Origin: Phyllobacterium bourgognense
GTDB lineage: Bacteria; Pseudomonadota; Alphaproteobacteria; Rhizobiales; Rhizobiaceae
Direction: 5' to 3'
DNA length: 64,000 bases
NCBI RefSeq assembly: GCF_003337575.1
Contig: NZ_QPJM01000004.1
Coordinates: 124,001-188,000, forward strand
A program made the position numbers and the translations under genes. Shown one piece after another: positions 17,699 through 28,089 of this stretch. How positions within the stretch are numbered: the stretch's first letter is position 1; every line of letters begins with the position of its first letter. Under the pieces are notes generated by a model, which saw only the letters and a program-made list of their open reading frames with translations, did no database searches and was not told the origin of the DNA.

Positions 17699-18493
17699 TC
17701 AGGCCGCACGCAAATGCCGCTCTCGTTGAATAACCTCTGATGCGAGCTGCAGATATGCTTGGCTGCCCGCACATTTCAGATCGTACAGAATCGCTGGAAT
17801 TCCATAGGACGGTGCCTCGGAAACCCTAACATTGCGGGGTATGACGGTCCGGTAAACCTTGTCGCCCATAAAAGAGCGCACATCATCGACGACCTGCGTC
17901 GCAAGATTGTTCCGCCCATCAAACATAGTGAGCACGATCCCCTGAATCATCAGATGAGGATTAAGCGCCGCTCTGACCTGATTGACCGTCTCCAGAAGCT
18001 GACTCAATCCCTCAAGCGCGAAGAATTCACACTGCAATGGGACCAGAACTGAATCGGCCGCAGCCATCGCATTCATCGTCAATAGATTGAGCGACGGAGG
18101 GCAATCTATCAAGATGTAGGTAAAAGGAGATGCGTCTGCACCGCCGCGAAACGCCTTGCGCAGCCGCGTAGCACGGTCGGAGGCATTCGAAATCTCCATC
18201 TCGACGCCAAGAAGGTCCAGCGTGGAAGGAATTAGCGATAGATTCGGCACCGCTGTCGGCACAGCCGCTTCTTCGACGGAAGCCAACTGCATCAGGACGT
18301 CGTAGGACGATATAGTTCGACTTTTTCGATCGATTCCAAGCCCTGTGCTGGCATTGCCCTGCGGATCAAGGTCGACAATCAATACACTCTCACCAATAGC
18401 AGCCAACGCCGTGGCCAGATTGATCGCGGTCGTGGTTTTACCCACTCCGCCCTTTTGATTGGCTATGGTAATGATGCGAGTCTGGCTGTTCAT
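17699..18493 (-). CDS. parA: Chromosome-partitioning ATPase ParA
   Basis: A 264-residue Walker-type ATPase driving origin segregation with ParB. The deviant Walker A KGGVGKT lies at residues 14-20, with the signature lysine Lys14. The Walker B region FTYILIDCPPSLNLLTMNA follows. Start 18493 (MNSQTRIITIANQ) has AGGAAG upstream; the longer frame to 18544 overlaps the end of rsmG's region and is unlike the family. It is downstream of rsmG by 54 bp on the same strand, the standard gid-par arrangement. Confidence 0.97.
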   Translation of the reverse strand: MNSQTRIITIANQKGGVGKTTTAINLATALAAIGESVLIVDLDPQGNASTGLGIDRKSRTISSYDVLMQLASVEEAAVPTAVPNLSLIPSTLDLLGVEMEISNASDRATRLRKAFRGGADASPFTYILIDCPPSLNLLTMNAMAAADSVLVPLQCEFFALEGLSQLLETVNQVRAALNPHLMIQGIVLTMFDGRNNLATQVVDDVRSFMGDKVYRTVIPRNVRVSEAPSYGIPAILYDLKCAGSQAYLQLASEVIQRERHLRAA

Positions 18494-18547
18494 CGCTTGA
18501 CTTCCTGAGAAAAACGTCGATCGAAGACGATCAGGCGGATGCAAATT

Positions 18548-19192
18548 CTATTGGTTCGTGTCTTTCCGTCGCAAATTGCTGACATGTAGCACGACAGAAT
18601 CTTTGTCGACGGCACTTTCACGTTCTACCAGATCAAATGACCACGCGTCACGGGTTTCCTCGATTTCCCTGCGGTAATCCCGTCCTTTTTGAAAAAGCGC
18701 TACAGCATCCTGCCTCAACCAGGGCTCGGCAAGCGTGAACAAACCGCTCAAAGGGGCGAGAGCGCGGGCGGTTATAACGTCTGGGGTAGCTATTTTGGCC
18801 CACGCAGCATCGATTCGCATAGCGTGGATGGTTCCGGGGGCGGAGAACCGGCCAATCGCTGTGCGCAAAAAAGCGGCTTTCTTACCATTGCTTTCGACCA
18901 TATCTATACTGGCTCCCGGCCGTTGCTTAAGAAGAATTGCCAGTACAATACCAGGAAACCCGCCACCGGAACCAAGATCCAGCCACTTTAGGGCATATGG
19001 CGCCATATCGAAAAGTTGAGCGCTGTCCACGATATGCCGTTCCCATAGCTGATCGAGTGTTGAGGGCGATGCCAGATTGATAGCCGCGGACCACTTGCGG
19101 AAGAGTTCTTCAAAGTCATATAGATTATCCACTGTTTCACGTGAAACAATGGATAATACTTCTTTCAGACGTTTTTCCCGGCTGGAACTCAC
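18548..19192 (-). CDS. rsmG: 16S rRNA (guanine-527-N7)-methyltransferase
   Basis: A 214-residue SAM-dependent enzyme (GidB) that methylates G527 of 16S rRNA; its loss gives low-level streptomycin resistance in many bacteria. The SAM-binding motif [15 protein letters not shown] and the [12 protein letters not shown] segment are present. Translation starts with GTG at 19192, overlapping the mnmG TGA stop by the 4-base GTGA, which indicates translational coupling. A perfect parS palindrome lies inside its 5' coding region (19133-19148) and encodes part of the SRETVDN segment. Confidence 0.96.
   Translation of the reverse strand: MSSSREKRLKEVLSIVSRETVDNLYDFEELFRKWSAAINLASPSTLDQLWERHIVDSAQLFDMAPYALKWLDLGSGGGFPGIVLAILLKQRPGASIDMVESNGKKAAFLRTAIGRFSAPGTIHAMRIDAAWAKIATPDVITARALAPLSGLFTLAEPWLRQDAVALFQKGRDYRREIEETRDAWSFDLVERESAVDKDSVVLHVSNLRRKDTNQ
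19133..19148. other. parS site 1 (ParB binding site), inside rsmG
   Basis: TGTTTCACGTGAAACA, the exact 16-bp parS consensus palindrome, lies within the rsmG coding sequence, 1.5 kb upstream of the parB start. Confidence 0.95.
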
Positions 19193-21054
19193 GCCACTTC
19201 ACACCTAGCAGTCCGGCGAATCTGCGTAATGATGAGAGCCAAGGCGGCAGGGGTCATGCCATCGATGCGCTGCGCTTCAGCAAGCGAACGCGGCTGCCGC
19301 TGCTTCAATTTTTGCTTAAGCTCATTCGACAGACCGGGTGTTTTGGAAAAATCAATCGATTGCGGAATCAATAGGGATTCTTCGCGCTCCATAGCCGCCA
19401 CGTCGGCTTTCTGCCGGTCAAGATAGACGGCATACTGTGCTTCGATCGCCAGCGCATCGGCAACACGACCACTGATCTCGCCAAGCTCTGGCCAGATTTG
19501 CGTGAGACGCGCAAAGTCAATATCAGGGAACGCCAGCAGGTCGTAGGCCGAGCGGCGGATGCCATCCTGGTTCAAATGGAGATCCGCCCGCGCTGCCGCA
19601 TTGGGAGTAATCGCCAAGCCCTTTGCGAGTTCGCGCGCTGCATCGAGATCACGCGTCCGGCCAGCAAAGCGTTCCTTGCGGGTCGCGCCAAGAATGCCAA
19701 GTCGTTCAGCCATTGGAGTCAAACGTTGATCAGCATTGTCCGCCCGAAGCGACAACCGGAATTCCGCCCGGGATGTAAACATCCGGTATGGTTCGCTTAC
19801 GCCACGCGACGTGAGATCGTCGACCATGACACCAATGTATGCCTCCGTCCGTTGAATAATGACAGGCGCAGAACCGGCGGCGAGACGCGCAGCATTGAGA
19901 CCGGCGAGCAAGCCTTGTGCCGCGGCTTCCTCATAGCCTGTGGTTCCGTTGATCTGGCCCGCCATGAACAGGCCCGAAATACGACGTGTTTGCAAACTGC
20001 GATCAAGTTCGCGGGGATCAATAAAATCATACTCGATGGCGTAGCCTGGCTGCAACATAACAGCATGTTCCAAACCTGGTATGGTCTTCAAGAGATCAAG
20101 CTGGACATCCTCCGGCAGCGAGGTCGAGATGCCGTTAGGATAAACGGTGTTGTCGTCAAGCCCTTCCGGCTCAAGAAATATCTGGTGTCCGTCCCGATCC
20201 CCAAACTTTACGATCTTATCCTCAACGGACGGACAGTAACGCGGACCGACACCCTCAATGGAGCCGGAATACATGGCTGATCGATGCAAGTTCGCTCGAA
20301 TGATCGCATGTGTTTCCGGCGTCGTTCGGGTGATTCCACAATCAATCTGCAGGTTCCGGATCGAATCCGTCATCAGCGAAAAGGGAAAGGGATCCGCATC
20401 GGCGGATTGCATGTCCAGGTTCTGCCAATCGATCGAACGTCCGTCGAGCCGTGGCGGCGTGCCAGTCTTCAATCGTCCGAGCGCAAACTCATGCTTTGCC
20501 AAGGTGTCTGAGAGGCCAAGGGCAGGAGCTTCGCCGATACGTCCCGCCGGGATCTGCTTTTCCCCAATATGGATGAGACCGCGCAGAAATGTTCCCGTCG
20601 TCAAAACCGCTGACGTGCAGGATAGCACGCGCCCATCCATCAATTGGACTCCAATAACCCTGCCATTTTCAATAGCGAGATCACTGGCCCCGCCCTCAAC
20701 CACAGTTAAGTTGGCCTGCTCGGCAATTGCCTGTTGCATGGCTACGCGATAGAGCTTGCGATCCGCCTGGGTGCGTGGCCCGCGCACGGCAGGACCCTTT
20801 CGCCTATTCAGCAAGCGAAACTGGATACCCGCGGCGTCGGCTACACGGCCCATCAGTCCATCAAGTGCATCGATCTCGCGGACGAGGTGACCCTTGCCCA
20901 ATCCCCCGATCGCCGGATTGCATGACATAACTCCGATCGTGTCAGCACGATGGGTGATTAGCGCCGTCCTGGCGCCAAAGCGCGCGGAAGCTGCTGCTGC
21001 CTCACAGCCGGCGTGACCACCACCAATAATGATGACATCAAAAGCTTTTTCCAC
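19189..21054 (-). CDS. mnmG: tRNA uridine-5-carboxymethylaminomethyl modification enzyme MnmG (GidA)
   Basis: A 621-residue FAD protein that works with MnmE to make the cmnm5 modification on wobble U34 of tRNAs. The FAD-binding GGGHAG is at residues 11-16. Conserved blocks include [46 protein letters not shown] and [17 protein letters not shown]. The length is standard. It lies between mnmE (upstream, 147 bp, containing parS sites) and rsmG (coupled by a 4-base overlap). Confidence 0.98.
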   Translation of the reverse strand: MEKAFDVIIIGGGHAGCEAAAASARFGARTALITHRADTIGVMSCNPAIGGLGKGHLVREIDALDGLMGRVADAAGIQFRLLNRRKGPAVRGPRTQADRKLYRVAMQQAIAEQANLTVVEGGASDLAIENGRVIGVQLMDGRVLSCTSAVLTTGTFLRGLIHIGEKQIPAGRIGEAPALGLSDTLAKHEFALGRLKTGTPPRLDGRSIDWQNLDMQSADADPFPFSLMTDSIRNLQIDCGITRTTPETHAIIRANLHRSAMYSGSIEGVGPRYCPSVEDKIVKFGDRDGHQIFLEPEGLDDNTVYPNGISTSLPEDVQLDLLKTIPGLEHAVMLQPGYAIEYDFIDPRELDRSLQTRRISGLFMAGQINGTTGYEEAAAQGLLAGLNAARLAAGSAPVIIQRTEAYIGVMVDDLTSRGVSEPYRMFTSRAEFRLSLRADNADQRLTPMAERLGILGATRKERFAGRTRDLDAARELAKGLAITPNAAARADLHLNQDGIRRSAYDLLAFPDIDFARLTQIWPELGEISGRVADALAIEAQYAVYLDRQKADVAAMEREESLLIPQSIDFSKTPGLSNELKQKLKQRQPRSLAEAQRIDGMTPAALALIITQIRRTARCEVA

Positions 21055-21133
21055 GTGCCAGAACTTTCTGAGATTTGAATCGTGCCTTGATGGGCAAAAC
21101 CGCGCCGAGAGTCAAGTATGGGCTGATGGACCA

Positions 21134-21149
21134 TGTTTCACGTGAAACA
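21134..21149. other. parS site 2, between mnmE and mnmG
   Basis: A second exact TGTTTCACGTGAAACA, in the 147-bp gap between mnmE and mnmG. Confidence 0.95.
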
Positions 21150-21188
21150 ATGGGCGCTGGCTGCGCGTTGCAATCCCCGACGAACAAG

Positions 21189-21204
21189 TGTTTCACGTGA
21201 ATCA
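21189..21204. other. parS site 3 (one mismatch), at the mnmE stop
   Basis: TGTTTCACGTGAATCA differs from the parS consensus at one position. It lies 39 bp from site 2, and its last three bases are the mnmE stop codon. Confidence 0.8.
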
Positions 21205-22536
21205 TTTGCCGATGCAGAACTGCGCAAAAACAACATCCAAGATATCTTCGACATCCACATCCCCGGTTATCCTGCCCAACGAATGCGAGGCGCGACGTAA
21301 ATATTCGGCCCGAACTTCCAGAGGCGCCGCTTCGTCGTAAACCGCGGCCGTGACCTCGCGAATGGTTTCCGCCAAGAGTTCCATATGCCGGCGACGCGTG
21401 GGCAACGGGTCAGAGAGATTACCCGCAGCAAGCCCTGCCCGTTTGCTAAGCGTCTCCAACAGATCATCCAGTCCTTCCCCGGTTCGGGTGGAGATAACCA
21501 GATCATATTTGGCAGCAGCCGAAGGCGCCGCAAGATCGGATTTCGTGCCAAGACGGAGCGTTACGCTATCTGCAACATCGTCCAGCGCAGGCGCAACCGG
21601 GTTCGATAGATCGGTTAGTGTAATTACCAAATCCGCTGCGGAGGCCTGTTCTCGAGCGCGGTTGATACCTATTCTCTCGACCTTTCCCTCGGTCTCGCGC
21701 AAGCCAGCCGTATCGGTAACCAGCACTGGAAGGCCATTCAGATCGAGTTTTATCTCGATCAGATCCCGCGTTGTACCCGGCTCGTCCGATACAATAGCAA
21801 CGTCACGACCCGCCAGCGCATTGAGAAGGCTGGATTTGCCGGCATTTGGTGCCCCGACGATAACCACGCGAATACCGTCACGGACCATCGCACCACGTTT
21901 CCCGTCTGCAACATGCTTGCCCATGCGGTCGGCCAAATCACGCATCGACTGCCAGACCTGATCGGAGACCGATCCTGGGACATCCGATTCGTCGGCAAAA
22001 TCAAGCTCGGCTTCGATCAAAGCGCGCGCGCGTATCAGTTCTGTGCGCCAGGAGGCATAAAGAGTTGCTTGAGCTCCAGAAGAGATCTGGAGCGCGAGCC
22101 TGCGTTGGCCGTCGGTCTCCGCCGCTATCAAGTCGGCGAGGCCCTCAGCCACCGTCAGATCGAATTTGCCATTAGCAAAAGCGCGGCGGGTAAACTCTCC
22201 CGCCTCGGCCAACCGGCAGCCCTCAAATTTGTACAACGCAGTAATCATAGCGTCCACAACGGCCTTGCCCCCATGAAGGTGGAGCTCAGCGCAATCTTCG
22301 CCGGTAAAGCTCGCCGGCGCTGGAAAGAACAGCACCAGTCCACGATCGATAGGACTATTCTCCGAATCCCTGAAAAATCGCAAGGCAGCAATCCTCGGCT
22401 CGGGAAGACCGCCAGATATTGTTTCGATAACGAATCGAGTCTGCGGTCCGGAGATGCGCATAACGCCCACGCCGGAGGGGAGCCTACCGCTGGAGAGGGC
22501 GAAAATCGTATCGCCAAAAACATGGTTCTGTTTCAT
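21202..22536 (-). CDS. mnmE: tRNA uridine-5-carboxymethylaminomethyl modification GTPase MnmE
   Basis: A 444-residue GTPase partner of MnmG. An N-terminal folate-binding domain (GDTIFALSSGRLPSGVGVMR) is followed by a helical domain and an inserted G domain with P-loop GAPNAGKS, G3 DTAG and TKSD as the G4 variant. The C-terminal FCIGK carries the catalytic Cys. A TTG start 9 bases upstream (22545) is possible; the ATG at 22536 giving MKQNHVFGDT matches relatives better. Ribosome-binding sequence is weak for both. It is divergent from the thioredoxin-domain gene. Confidence 0.95.
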   Translation of the reverse strand: MKQNHVFGDTIFALSSGRLPSGVGVMRISGPQTRFVIETISGGLPEPRIAALRFFRDSENSPIDRGLVLFFPAPASFTGEDCAELHLHGGKAVVDAMITALYKFEGCRLAEAGEFTRRAFANGKFDLTVAEGLADLIAAETDGQRRLALQISSGAQATLYASWRTELIRARALIEAELDFADESDVPGSVSDQVWQSMRDLADRMGKHVADGKRGAMVRDGIRVVIVGAPNAGKSSLLNALAGRDVAIVSDEPGTTRDLIEIKLDLNGLPVLVTDTAGLRETEGKVERIGINRAREQASAADLVITLTDLSNPVAPALDDVADSVTLRLGTKSDLAAPSAAAKYDLVISTRTGEGLDDLLETLSKRAGLAAGNLSDPLPTRRRHMELLAETIREVTAAVYDEAAPLEVRAEYLRRASHSLGRITGDVDVEDILDVVFAQFCIGK

Positions 22537-22609
22537 TTCGTTCAATCCACGCCTACACTAGGCCTTGATAGACTGTCGCGTTTCATTCGAAAAGGGTATT
22601 GCAGTTTCG

Positions 22610-24616
22610 ATGTTTGATAAAGCCAATCTGCTCGGCCACGAATCCAGCCCTTACCTGCGCCAGCATGCGACAAACCCTGTCCACTGGCGGCCATGGGGCA
22701 AGCATGCATTGGACGAGGCCCGCGAAACCGGCAAGCCCATCCTTCTATCCGTTGGCTACGCCGCCTGCCATTGGTGCCATGTCATGGCGCATGAGTGTTT
22801 TGAAGACGTTGAAGTCGCAGCACTGATGAACGATCTCTACATCAACGTGAAAGTGGATCGCGAAGAACGGCCTGACATCGACCAGATATATATGGCGGCG
22901 CTCGGCGCAATGGGCCAACAAGGCGGCTGGCCGCTGACGATGTTCCTCACGCCAGGGGCGGAGCCCTTCTGGGGCGGGACGTATTTTCCCAAGCATTCCA
23001 AGTACGGCAGGCCGGGCTTTCTTGACGTGCTCCGTTCGATCAGCTCAGCCTGGCATAAGGATCGAATGCGCGTCGAGCAAAATGTTCGCCTAGTTACCCA
23101 GCACGTCAGCGGGCGGCTTAATGCCCAAGCAGATTCCACTCCGATCAATAAAGGTCTGTTCGATCGGTTTGCCGCAGATGTTTACAGCATGATCGACCTA
23201 GCTAAGGGAGGCCTATCTGGTGCCCCCAAGTTTCCAAATGCTCCCTTCATGGATACCTTGTGGCTATCCTGGCTCCAAAATGGCGAGATTGCCCATCGGG
23301 ATGCATTTCTGACCAGCCTGAAAACAATGCTTCAGGGTGGGATTTACGATCATCTGGGCGGCGGATTATCGCGCTATTCGGTCGATGACAATTGGCTGGT
23401 GCCGCACTTCGAAAAGATGCTCTACGACAATGCGCAGCTCATCCGCCACGCCACATACGCATATGCCCAGACCCAAGATGAATTGTTCCGTATCCGAATC
23501 GAAGAAACGGTCGGGTGGCTGCGGCGCGAAATGCTGGTCGACGGACGTTTTGCTTCGAGTCTCGACGCTGACAGCGAAGGGGAGGAGGGTCGCTTCTACG
23601 TCTGGGAGGCTGCCCAAATCCCTGATGAACCAGAATTCCAGACTTTCCGCCAAGTCTATGATGTGCACGAGGAGGGGAACTGGGAGGAGAAGACGATCCT
23701 CAATCGCCTGCACGCTCTCGACAGTCTCGATCCCGACGTTGAACGACAACTGGCCGGCGCAAGGCAGAGGCTCTTTTCAATACGGGAGAACCGTGTGCGC
23801 CCCGGACGGGATGATAAAGCACTAACCGATTGGAACGGTCTGATGATCCGCGCGCTCGCAGAAGCTGCACGCGCATTCGATCGGCCGGATTGGTTGCAAC
23901 TAGGCGCTACAGCTTATCGTTCCATATCCGAATCGACTGTGGATGGGCGGCTTCCACATTCGGTTCTCGGTGAGTCGCGACTGTTTCCAGGGCTATCATC
24001 GGACTATGCCTCGATGATCAACGCGGCTCTATCGCTCTATGAGGCGACGCAGGAAAAGCCATATATCAAGGATGCGCAGCATTGGCTGACAATGCTGAAC
24101 AAATGGCACAAGACCGAGGACGGTAACTATGCCCTTAGCGCTTCTGACAGCGCGGATGTCATCATTCGCGTGCGCGGCGATCAGGATGAGGCAATACCCA
24201 GCGCGACCAGCCAGGTCATCGAAGCAATGACGCGCTTGGCGACGATAACCGGAGATGAGAAACTTCAGCAAAATGCGGAACGTTGTGTTGAGAACGCGCT
24301 GGGCCGGGTGATCCAACAGCGTTACGGACAGGCTGGGGTTTTCAACAGCGCCAGCCTTCTTCTTGAGCCGTTGAAACTGGTTATCGTTGCGCCGGAGATA
24401 GACCATCCCCTTATGAAACTGGCGGCTCACACACCTGACCCGCGCCGTACCGATATATGGATTCAGTTTCGCAAAGGCGAAAAGATGGAACTCGTTCCGG
24501 GCACCGGCGAGGTTACAATAAACAAACCCGCAGCTTATTTGTGCCGCGGGTTCGTCTGTCTTGCACCAGTGGAGACGACCGAAGAGCTTCAAGCACTGCT
24601 TCGGCCAAATCCTTAA
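22610..24616 (+). CDS. Thioredoxin domain-containing protein, YyaL/Spermatogenesis-associated 20-like (DUF255)
   Basis: A 668-residue protein with an N-terminal thioredoxin-like domain and a C-terminal six-hairpin glycosidase-like region. It opens with the family signature SSPYLRQHATNPVHWRPWG. The CHWC active-site motif is at Cys53-Cys56, followed by HECFEDVEVA and VDREERPDIDQIY. Later blocks include GGIYDHLGGGLSRYSVD, VPHFEKMLYDNAQL and SLDADSEGEEGRFYVW. The function is unproven; a redox or sugar-epimerase role has been suggested for relatives. It is the only plus-strand gene between holA and the origin. The ATG at 22610 is chosen from family N termini; longer upstream sequence overlaps the mnmE promoter. 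Confidence 0.9.
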   Translation: MFDKANLLGHESSPYLRQHATNPVHWRPWGKHALDEARETGKPILLSVGYAACHWCHVMAHECFEDVEVAALMNDLYINVKVDREERPDIDQIYMAALGAMGQQGGWPLTMFLTPGAEPFWGGTYFPKHSKYGRPGFLDVLRSISSAWHKDRMRVEQNVRLVTQHVSGRLNAQADSTPINKGLFDRFAADVYSMIDLAKGGLSGAPKFPNAPFMDTLWLSWLQNGEIAHRDAFLTSLKTMLQGGIYDHLGGGLSRYSVDDNWLVPHFEKMLYDNAQLIRHATYAYAQTQDELFRIRIEETVGWLRREMLVDGRFASSLDADSEGEEGRFYVWEAAQIPDEPEFQTFRQVYDVHEEGNWEEKTILNRLHALDSLDPDVERQLAGARQRLFSIRENRVRPGRDDKALTDWNGLMIRALAEAARAFDRPDWLQLGATAYRSISESTVDGRLPHSVLGESRLFPGLSSDYASMINAALSLYEATQEKPYIKDAQHWLTMLNKWHKTEDGNYALSASDSADVIIRVRGDQDEAIPSATSQVIEAMTRLATITGDEKLQQNAERCVENALGRVIQQRYGQAGVFNSASLLLEPLKLVIVAPEIDHPLMKLAAHTPDPRRTDIWIQFRKGEKMELVPGTGEVTINKPAAYLCRGFVCLAPVETTEELQALLRPNP

Positions 24617-24619
24617 ACG

Positions 24620-25885
24620 TTACGTATTCATCGAATCGAAGAATTCACCATTGGTCTTGGTCTGCTTGAGCTTGTCGATAAGGAACTCGATCGCATCTGT
24701 CGTGCCCATGGGAGCGAGAATACGGCGCAGAACGAAAATCTTCTGCAAATCCTGACGCGGCACGAGAAGGTCTTCCTTACGCGTACCGGATTTCAGAATA
24801 TCCATGGACGGGAAGATGCGCTTGTCGGCGACCTTGCGGTCGAGCACGATTTCGGAGTTGCCGGTACCCTTGAACTCTTCGAAGATGACTTCATCCATAC
24901 GGCTGCCCGTATCGATCAGCGCTGTCGCGATAATTGTCAGCGAACCGCCTTCTTCGATATTACGCGCGGCACCAAAGAAACGCTTCGGCCTCTGCAGGGC
25001 ATTGGCATCGACACCACCGGTCAATACCTTACCGGATGACGGCACCACGGTATTGTAGGCGCGGCCAAGCCGGGTAATGGAATCGAGCAGAATAACAACA
25101 TCGCGGCCATGTTCGACAAGACGCTTTGCCTTCTCGATAACCATCTCCGCGACCTGTACGTGGCGTGACGCGGGCTCATCGAAAGTAGACGACACGACTT
25201 CGCCCTTTACCGAGCGCTGCATGTCGGTCACTTCTTCCGGACGTTCGTCGATCAGAAGGACGATAAGATAGCATTCCGGATGATTGGCAGTGATAGAATG
25301 CGCAATATTCTGCAAGAGTACGGTTTTACCCGTACGGGGCGGGGCAACAATCAGTCCGCGCTGGCCTTTGCCAAGTGGCGCGACCAGATCGATGACGCGA
25401 GCGGAAAGATCCTTGGTGGTCGGATTCTCCAGTTCCATCTTGAAGCGCTCGTTTGGATAGAGCGGCGTCAGATTGTCAAAATGAATCTTGTGGCGAATTT
25501 TTTCAGGATCTTCGAAATTGACGGTATTAACCTTGAGTAGAGCAAAATAGCGCTCACCTTCCTTCGGTCCGCGTATAGGGCCTTCCACGGTATCGCCTGT
25601 CTTCAGCGAAAAACGCCGGATCTGCGAGGGTGAAATATAGATATCATCGGGGCCCGGTAGATAATTGGCATTGGCGGAGCGCATAAAGCCGAAGCCATCT
25701 TGCAAAATCTCGACTACGCCTTCGCCGATGATTTCTACCTCCTGCGAGGCTAATTTTTTCAGTATCGCAAACATCAACTCCTGTTTGCGCATGACGCTGG
25801 CGTTTTCAACCTCGAGCGATTCGGCAAAGGCGAGGAGGTCAACCGCGGTCTTGTTCTTGAGTTCTTGTAGTTTCATTTCCTGCAT
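24620..25885 (-). CDS. rho: Transcription termination factor Rho
   Basis: A 421-residue hexameric RNA helicase that ends untranslated transcripts. It has an N-terminal Rho-N helix-extension region ([20 protein letters not shown]), a cold-shock-like RNA-binding domain ([20 protein letters not shown]), Walker [13 protein letters not shown], and the Q-loop and R-loop segments ([18 protein letters not shown]). The length is normal with no lineage-specific insertion. The start at 25885 (MQEMKLQ) is used; an in-frame ATG three codons later is equally possible. A 197-bp leader separates it from hemJ. Confidence 0.97.
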   Translation of the reverse strand: MQEMKLQELKNKTAVDLLAFAESLEVENASVMRKQELMFAILKKLASQEVEIIGEGVVEILQDGFGFMRSANANYLPGPDDIYISPSQIRRFSLKTGDTVEGPIRGPKEGERYFALLKVNTVNFEDPEKIRHKIHFDNLTPLYPNERFKMELENPTTKDLSARVIDLVAPLGKGQRGLIVAPPRTGKTVLLQNIAHSITANHPECYLIVLLIDERPEEVTDMQRSVKGEVVSSTFDEPASRHVQVAEMVIEKAKRLVEHGRDVVILLDSITRLGRAYNTVVPSSGKVLTGGVDANALQRPKRFFGAARNIEEGGSLTIIATALIDTGSRMDEVIFEEFKGTGNSEIVLDRKVADKRIFPSMDILKSGTRKEDLLVPRQDLQKIFVLRRILAPMGTTDAIEFLIDKLKQTKTNGEFFDSMNT

Positions 25886-26043
25886 GTGTGCGGAACTCTT
25901 AATTCTATTGGTGTGAAATGGGAAAGGGAAATGACGATGCCTGAATGCAGTGCCACTAAAAATGGCCGAAGATTGCTGTGGCGGTATTTCCGGAGAGGAG
26001 GCCCTTGTCTAGCCAATCGTGGCCATAAGGGCAAGAGATTTCA

Positions 26044-26063
26044 TCAGTGGTATTGATCACTGA
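26044..26063. repeat. Small inverted repeat between hemJ and rho
   Basis: TCAGTG (26044-26049) and CACTGA (26058-26063) form a 6-bp stem just downstream of the hemJ stop. No T tract follows on either strand, so the role is unclear. Confidence 0.35.
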
Positions 26064-26082
26064 CTAAAATTTTTATTATCGA

Positions 26083-26622
26083 TCAAAATGGCTTTATGAT
26101 GACCATGATCACGATAATGACCATTAGCACGGTCGGTACCTCGTTCATCATACGCCAGAAGCGAACCGTCTTCACGTTTCGGTCCTCTGCAAATAGCCGT
26201 ACCGCCTTGGAAAAATACCCATGCACGCCCGAAAGAATGAGAACACATAGAAACTTGGCGTGAAACCAGCCATCCATGTAAGCGGCCGATTGCCAGGCAA
26301 GCCACAGCCCCGCGAGCCAGGTCACACCCATGGCGGGATCGATGATCGCCTTCAACAGGCGATTTTCCATCACCTTGAAGGTTTCGGATTGAACGGAACC
26401 TGGTTCGGCGGTGCAGTGATAAACAAACAATCGTGGCAAGTAGAGCATCCCGGCCATCCACGAGATAACGGCTATGACATGGATCGCTTTAACCCATGGA
26501 TAGGCGCCGCCGGGATATAGGAAAACCAGCGTGATGACACAAAACGCCACAGCCGCAGCGATCAACCGCGGCAGAACTGGAATTTTCTTCGATTCCGTAT
26601 TGGTCAATTTGATATCACTCAT
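26083..26622 (-). CDS. hemJ: Protoporphyrinogen oxidase HemJ
   Basis: A 179-residue integral membrane protein that oxidises protoporphyrinogen IX to protoporphyrin IX, used by most alphaproteobacteria in place of HemG or HemY. Four to five hydrophobic helices are visible. Conserved histidines lie in VKAIHVIAVISWMAGMLYLPR and LFVYHC, and the GWFHAKFLCVLILSGVHGYF helix is characteristic. It directly follows hemE with a 22-bp gap, forming a heme-synthesis pair beside the origin. The length is in the family range, with a short cytosolic N-terminal extension. Confidence 0.93.
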   Translation of the reverse strand: MSDIKLTNTESKKIPVLPRLIAAAVAFCVITLVFLYPGGAYPWVKAIHVIAVISWMAGMLYLPRLFVYHCTAEPGSVQSETFKVMENRLLKAIIDPAMGVTWLAGLWLAWQSAAYMDGWFHAKFLCVLILSGVHGYFSKAVRLFAEDRNVKTVRFWRMMNEVPTVLMVIIVIMVIIKPF

Positions 26623-26644
26623 ACTGCTTGCCTACTGTTGAGAA

Positions 26645-27679
26645 TCAGGTCCGGATCGTGGCCTGACGTACGCGGTTCACCATCTGCTCGACATGGGACA
26701 CCGGCGCATCCGGTGTAATGCCATGACCCAGATTGAAGATCAGTGGTCCCTGACCCAACGCATCCAGAATAGCATCGATGCCATCGTCCAGAGCCCGACC
26801 ACCGGCAACGACCCGCAAGGGATCGAGATTGCCCTGAACTGCCCCACCACCCTGCAATGACGAGGCCATCGAAAGCGGCACTGACCAATCCAGTCCGAGT
26901 GCGGTGACACCGGTACGTTCCCGATAGTTCACATAAAGCGCACCCGCACCTTTGGGGAAACCGATGATCGGGACATCTGGATGAACTTCGCGAACCTTTT
27001 TAACGATTGCCGCAACTGGCGCCACGCAAAACTGCTCGAAGCAGGCTTCATCGAGAACACCAGACCAGGAATCGAAAATCTGCACCGCATCGGCACCCGC
27101 ATCTATCTGACGGATGAGGTATTCAGCGGATACATCAGCGAGCTCGTCCAACAGCTTTTGAAATGCTTCCGGGTTGCGATAGGCAAAAAGCCGGGCGGGA
27201 GCCTGATCCGGCGTCCCATGCCCGGCGATCATATAGGTCGCCACCGTCCAAGGCGCCCCACAGAAGCCGAGCAAAGTTGTCTCGGTAGGGAGTTGCTGCC
27301 GTAACAGTCGCACGGTCTCGTAGACCGGCTCCAGGCGATCGGCCGCGCCTTTCGATTCCAGCCAGAATATCCCGTCCTTGTCGATCGGAGTCATCAGGGG
27401 GCCACGTCCTTCCTCAAAGCGAAGATCGCGTCCGAGCGCGTGCGGGACAACCAGAATATCAGAAAACAGGATTGCCGCATCGAAACCAAAACGGCGAATA
27501 GGCTGCATGGTTACTTCGACAGCCAGGTCCGGCGAATAGCACAGGTCGAGAAAGCTGCCTGCGTTCTTTCGCACTTCTCGATATTCGGGAAGATAGCGCC
27601 CCGCTTGGCGCATCATCCAGATTGGTGGAGGAAAGACAGTCTCGCCTCCAAGGACTTTCATCACTTTGCGAACCATCAT
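26645..27679 (-). CDS. hemE: Uroporphyrinogen decarboxylase
   Basis: A 344-residue cytosolic enzyme converting uroporphyrinogen III to coproporphyrinogen III. It shows the N-terminal signature [17 protein letters not shown], the active-site Asp in [15 protein letters not shown], and the second signature [14 protein letters not shown]. Start 27679 is one of two adjacent ATGs; GGGAG lies 6 bases before it. It is transcribed away from the intergenic region carrying DnaA boxes. In Caulobacter and Sinorhizobium hemE borders the chromosomal origin, which supports the oriC call here. Confidence 0.97.
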   Translation of the reverse strand: MMVRKVMKVLGGETVFPPPIWMMRQAGRYLPEYREVRKNAGSFLDLCYSPDLAVEVTMQPIRRFGFDAAILFSDILVVPHALGRDLRFEEGRGPLMTPIDKDGIFWLESKGAADRLEPVYETVRLLRQQLPTETTLLGFCGAPWTVATYMIAGHGTPDQAPARLFAYRNPEAFQKLLDELADVSAEYLIRQIDAGADAVQIFDSWSGVLDEACFEQFCVAPVAAIVKKVREVHPDVPIIGFPKGAGALYVNYRERTGVTALGLDWSVPLSMASSLQGGGAVQGNLDPLRVVAGGRALDDGIDAILDALGQGPLIFNLGHGITPDAPVSHVEQMVNRVRQATIRT

Positions 27680-28089
27680 TGGTCACTCCCAGTCTATCTT
27701 ACAAAAAAGAAATTCAGATCTAATTGGATTTTCTGATTCTTAGAGTCTGTTTGTAATGGGAATTACCACATTGCCAGAATATTCCCACAACGAACAATTC
27801 CGGGTTCCAATCCAGAATAACTGCAGCAAAGTTTCCTAGGGCATTGGTAAAAATCGATATAAGTCAATTATATCAATCATTTAACTTAGCATCAATTGTG
27901 GATAATCCTGTGAAAACCATGGGAAAACAGGCGAAAAGTCGCAATAGTCCACAGAATTGTAAAACGATCGGAAAGAGTTCCCACAGGCAGGCTCGCTGTG
28001 GATGACTTGCCAATAATTCACATGGCTGCCATCAGTTGTGGATGCGCTGGCACTTTGTCCCCAGTCATCAACAAGACGTGGAATTTTCT
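27680..28089. other. Probable chromosomal replication origin (oriC)
   Basis: A gene-free, AT-rich 410-bp region between divergent hemE and ppsR. A perfect DnaA box TGTGGATAA is at 27897-27905. Near matches in the same orientation are TGTGGATGA (27997-28005) and TGTGGATGC (28037-28045); an opposite-strand 7/9 match is at 27945-27953. Two GANTC (CcrM methylation) sites are at 27735 and 27743. TTAA-N7-TCAA at 27881-27895 is one base from the CtrA half-site pair. Position beside hemE, the strand flip of flanking genes, and nearby parS sites all agree. Function is inferred. Confidence 0.8.
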
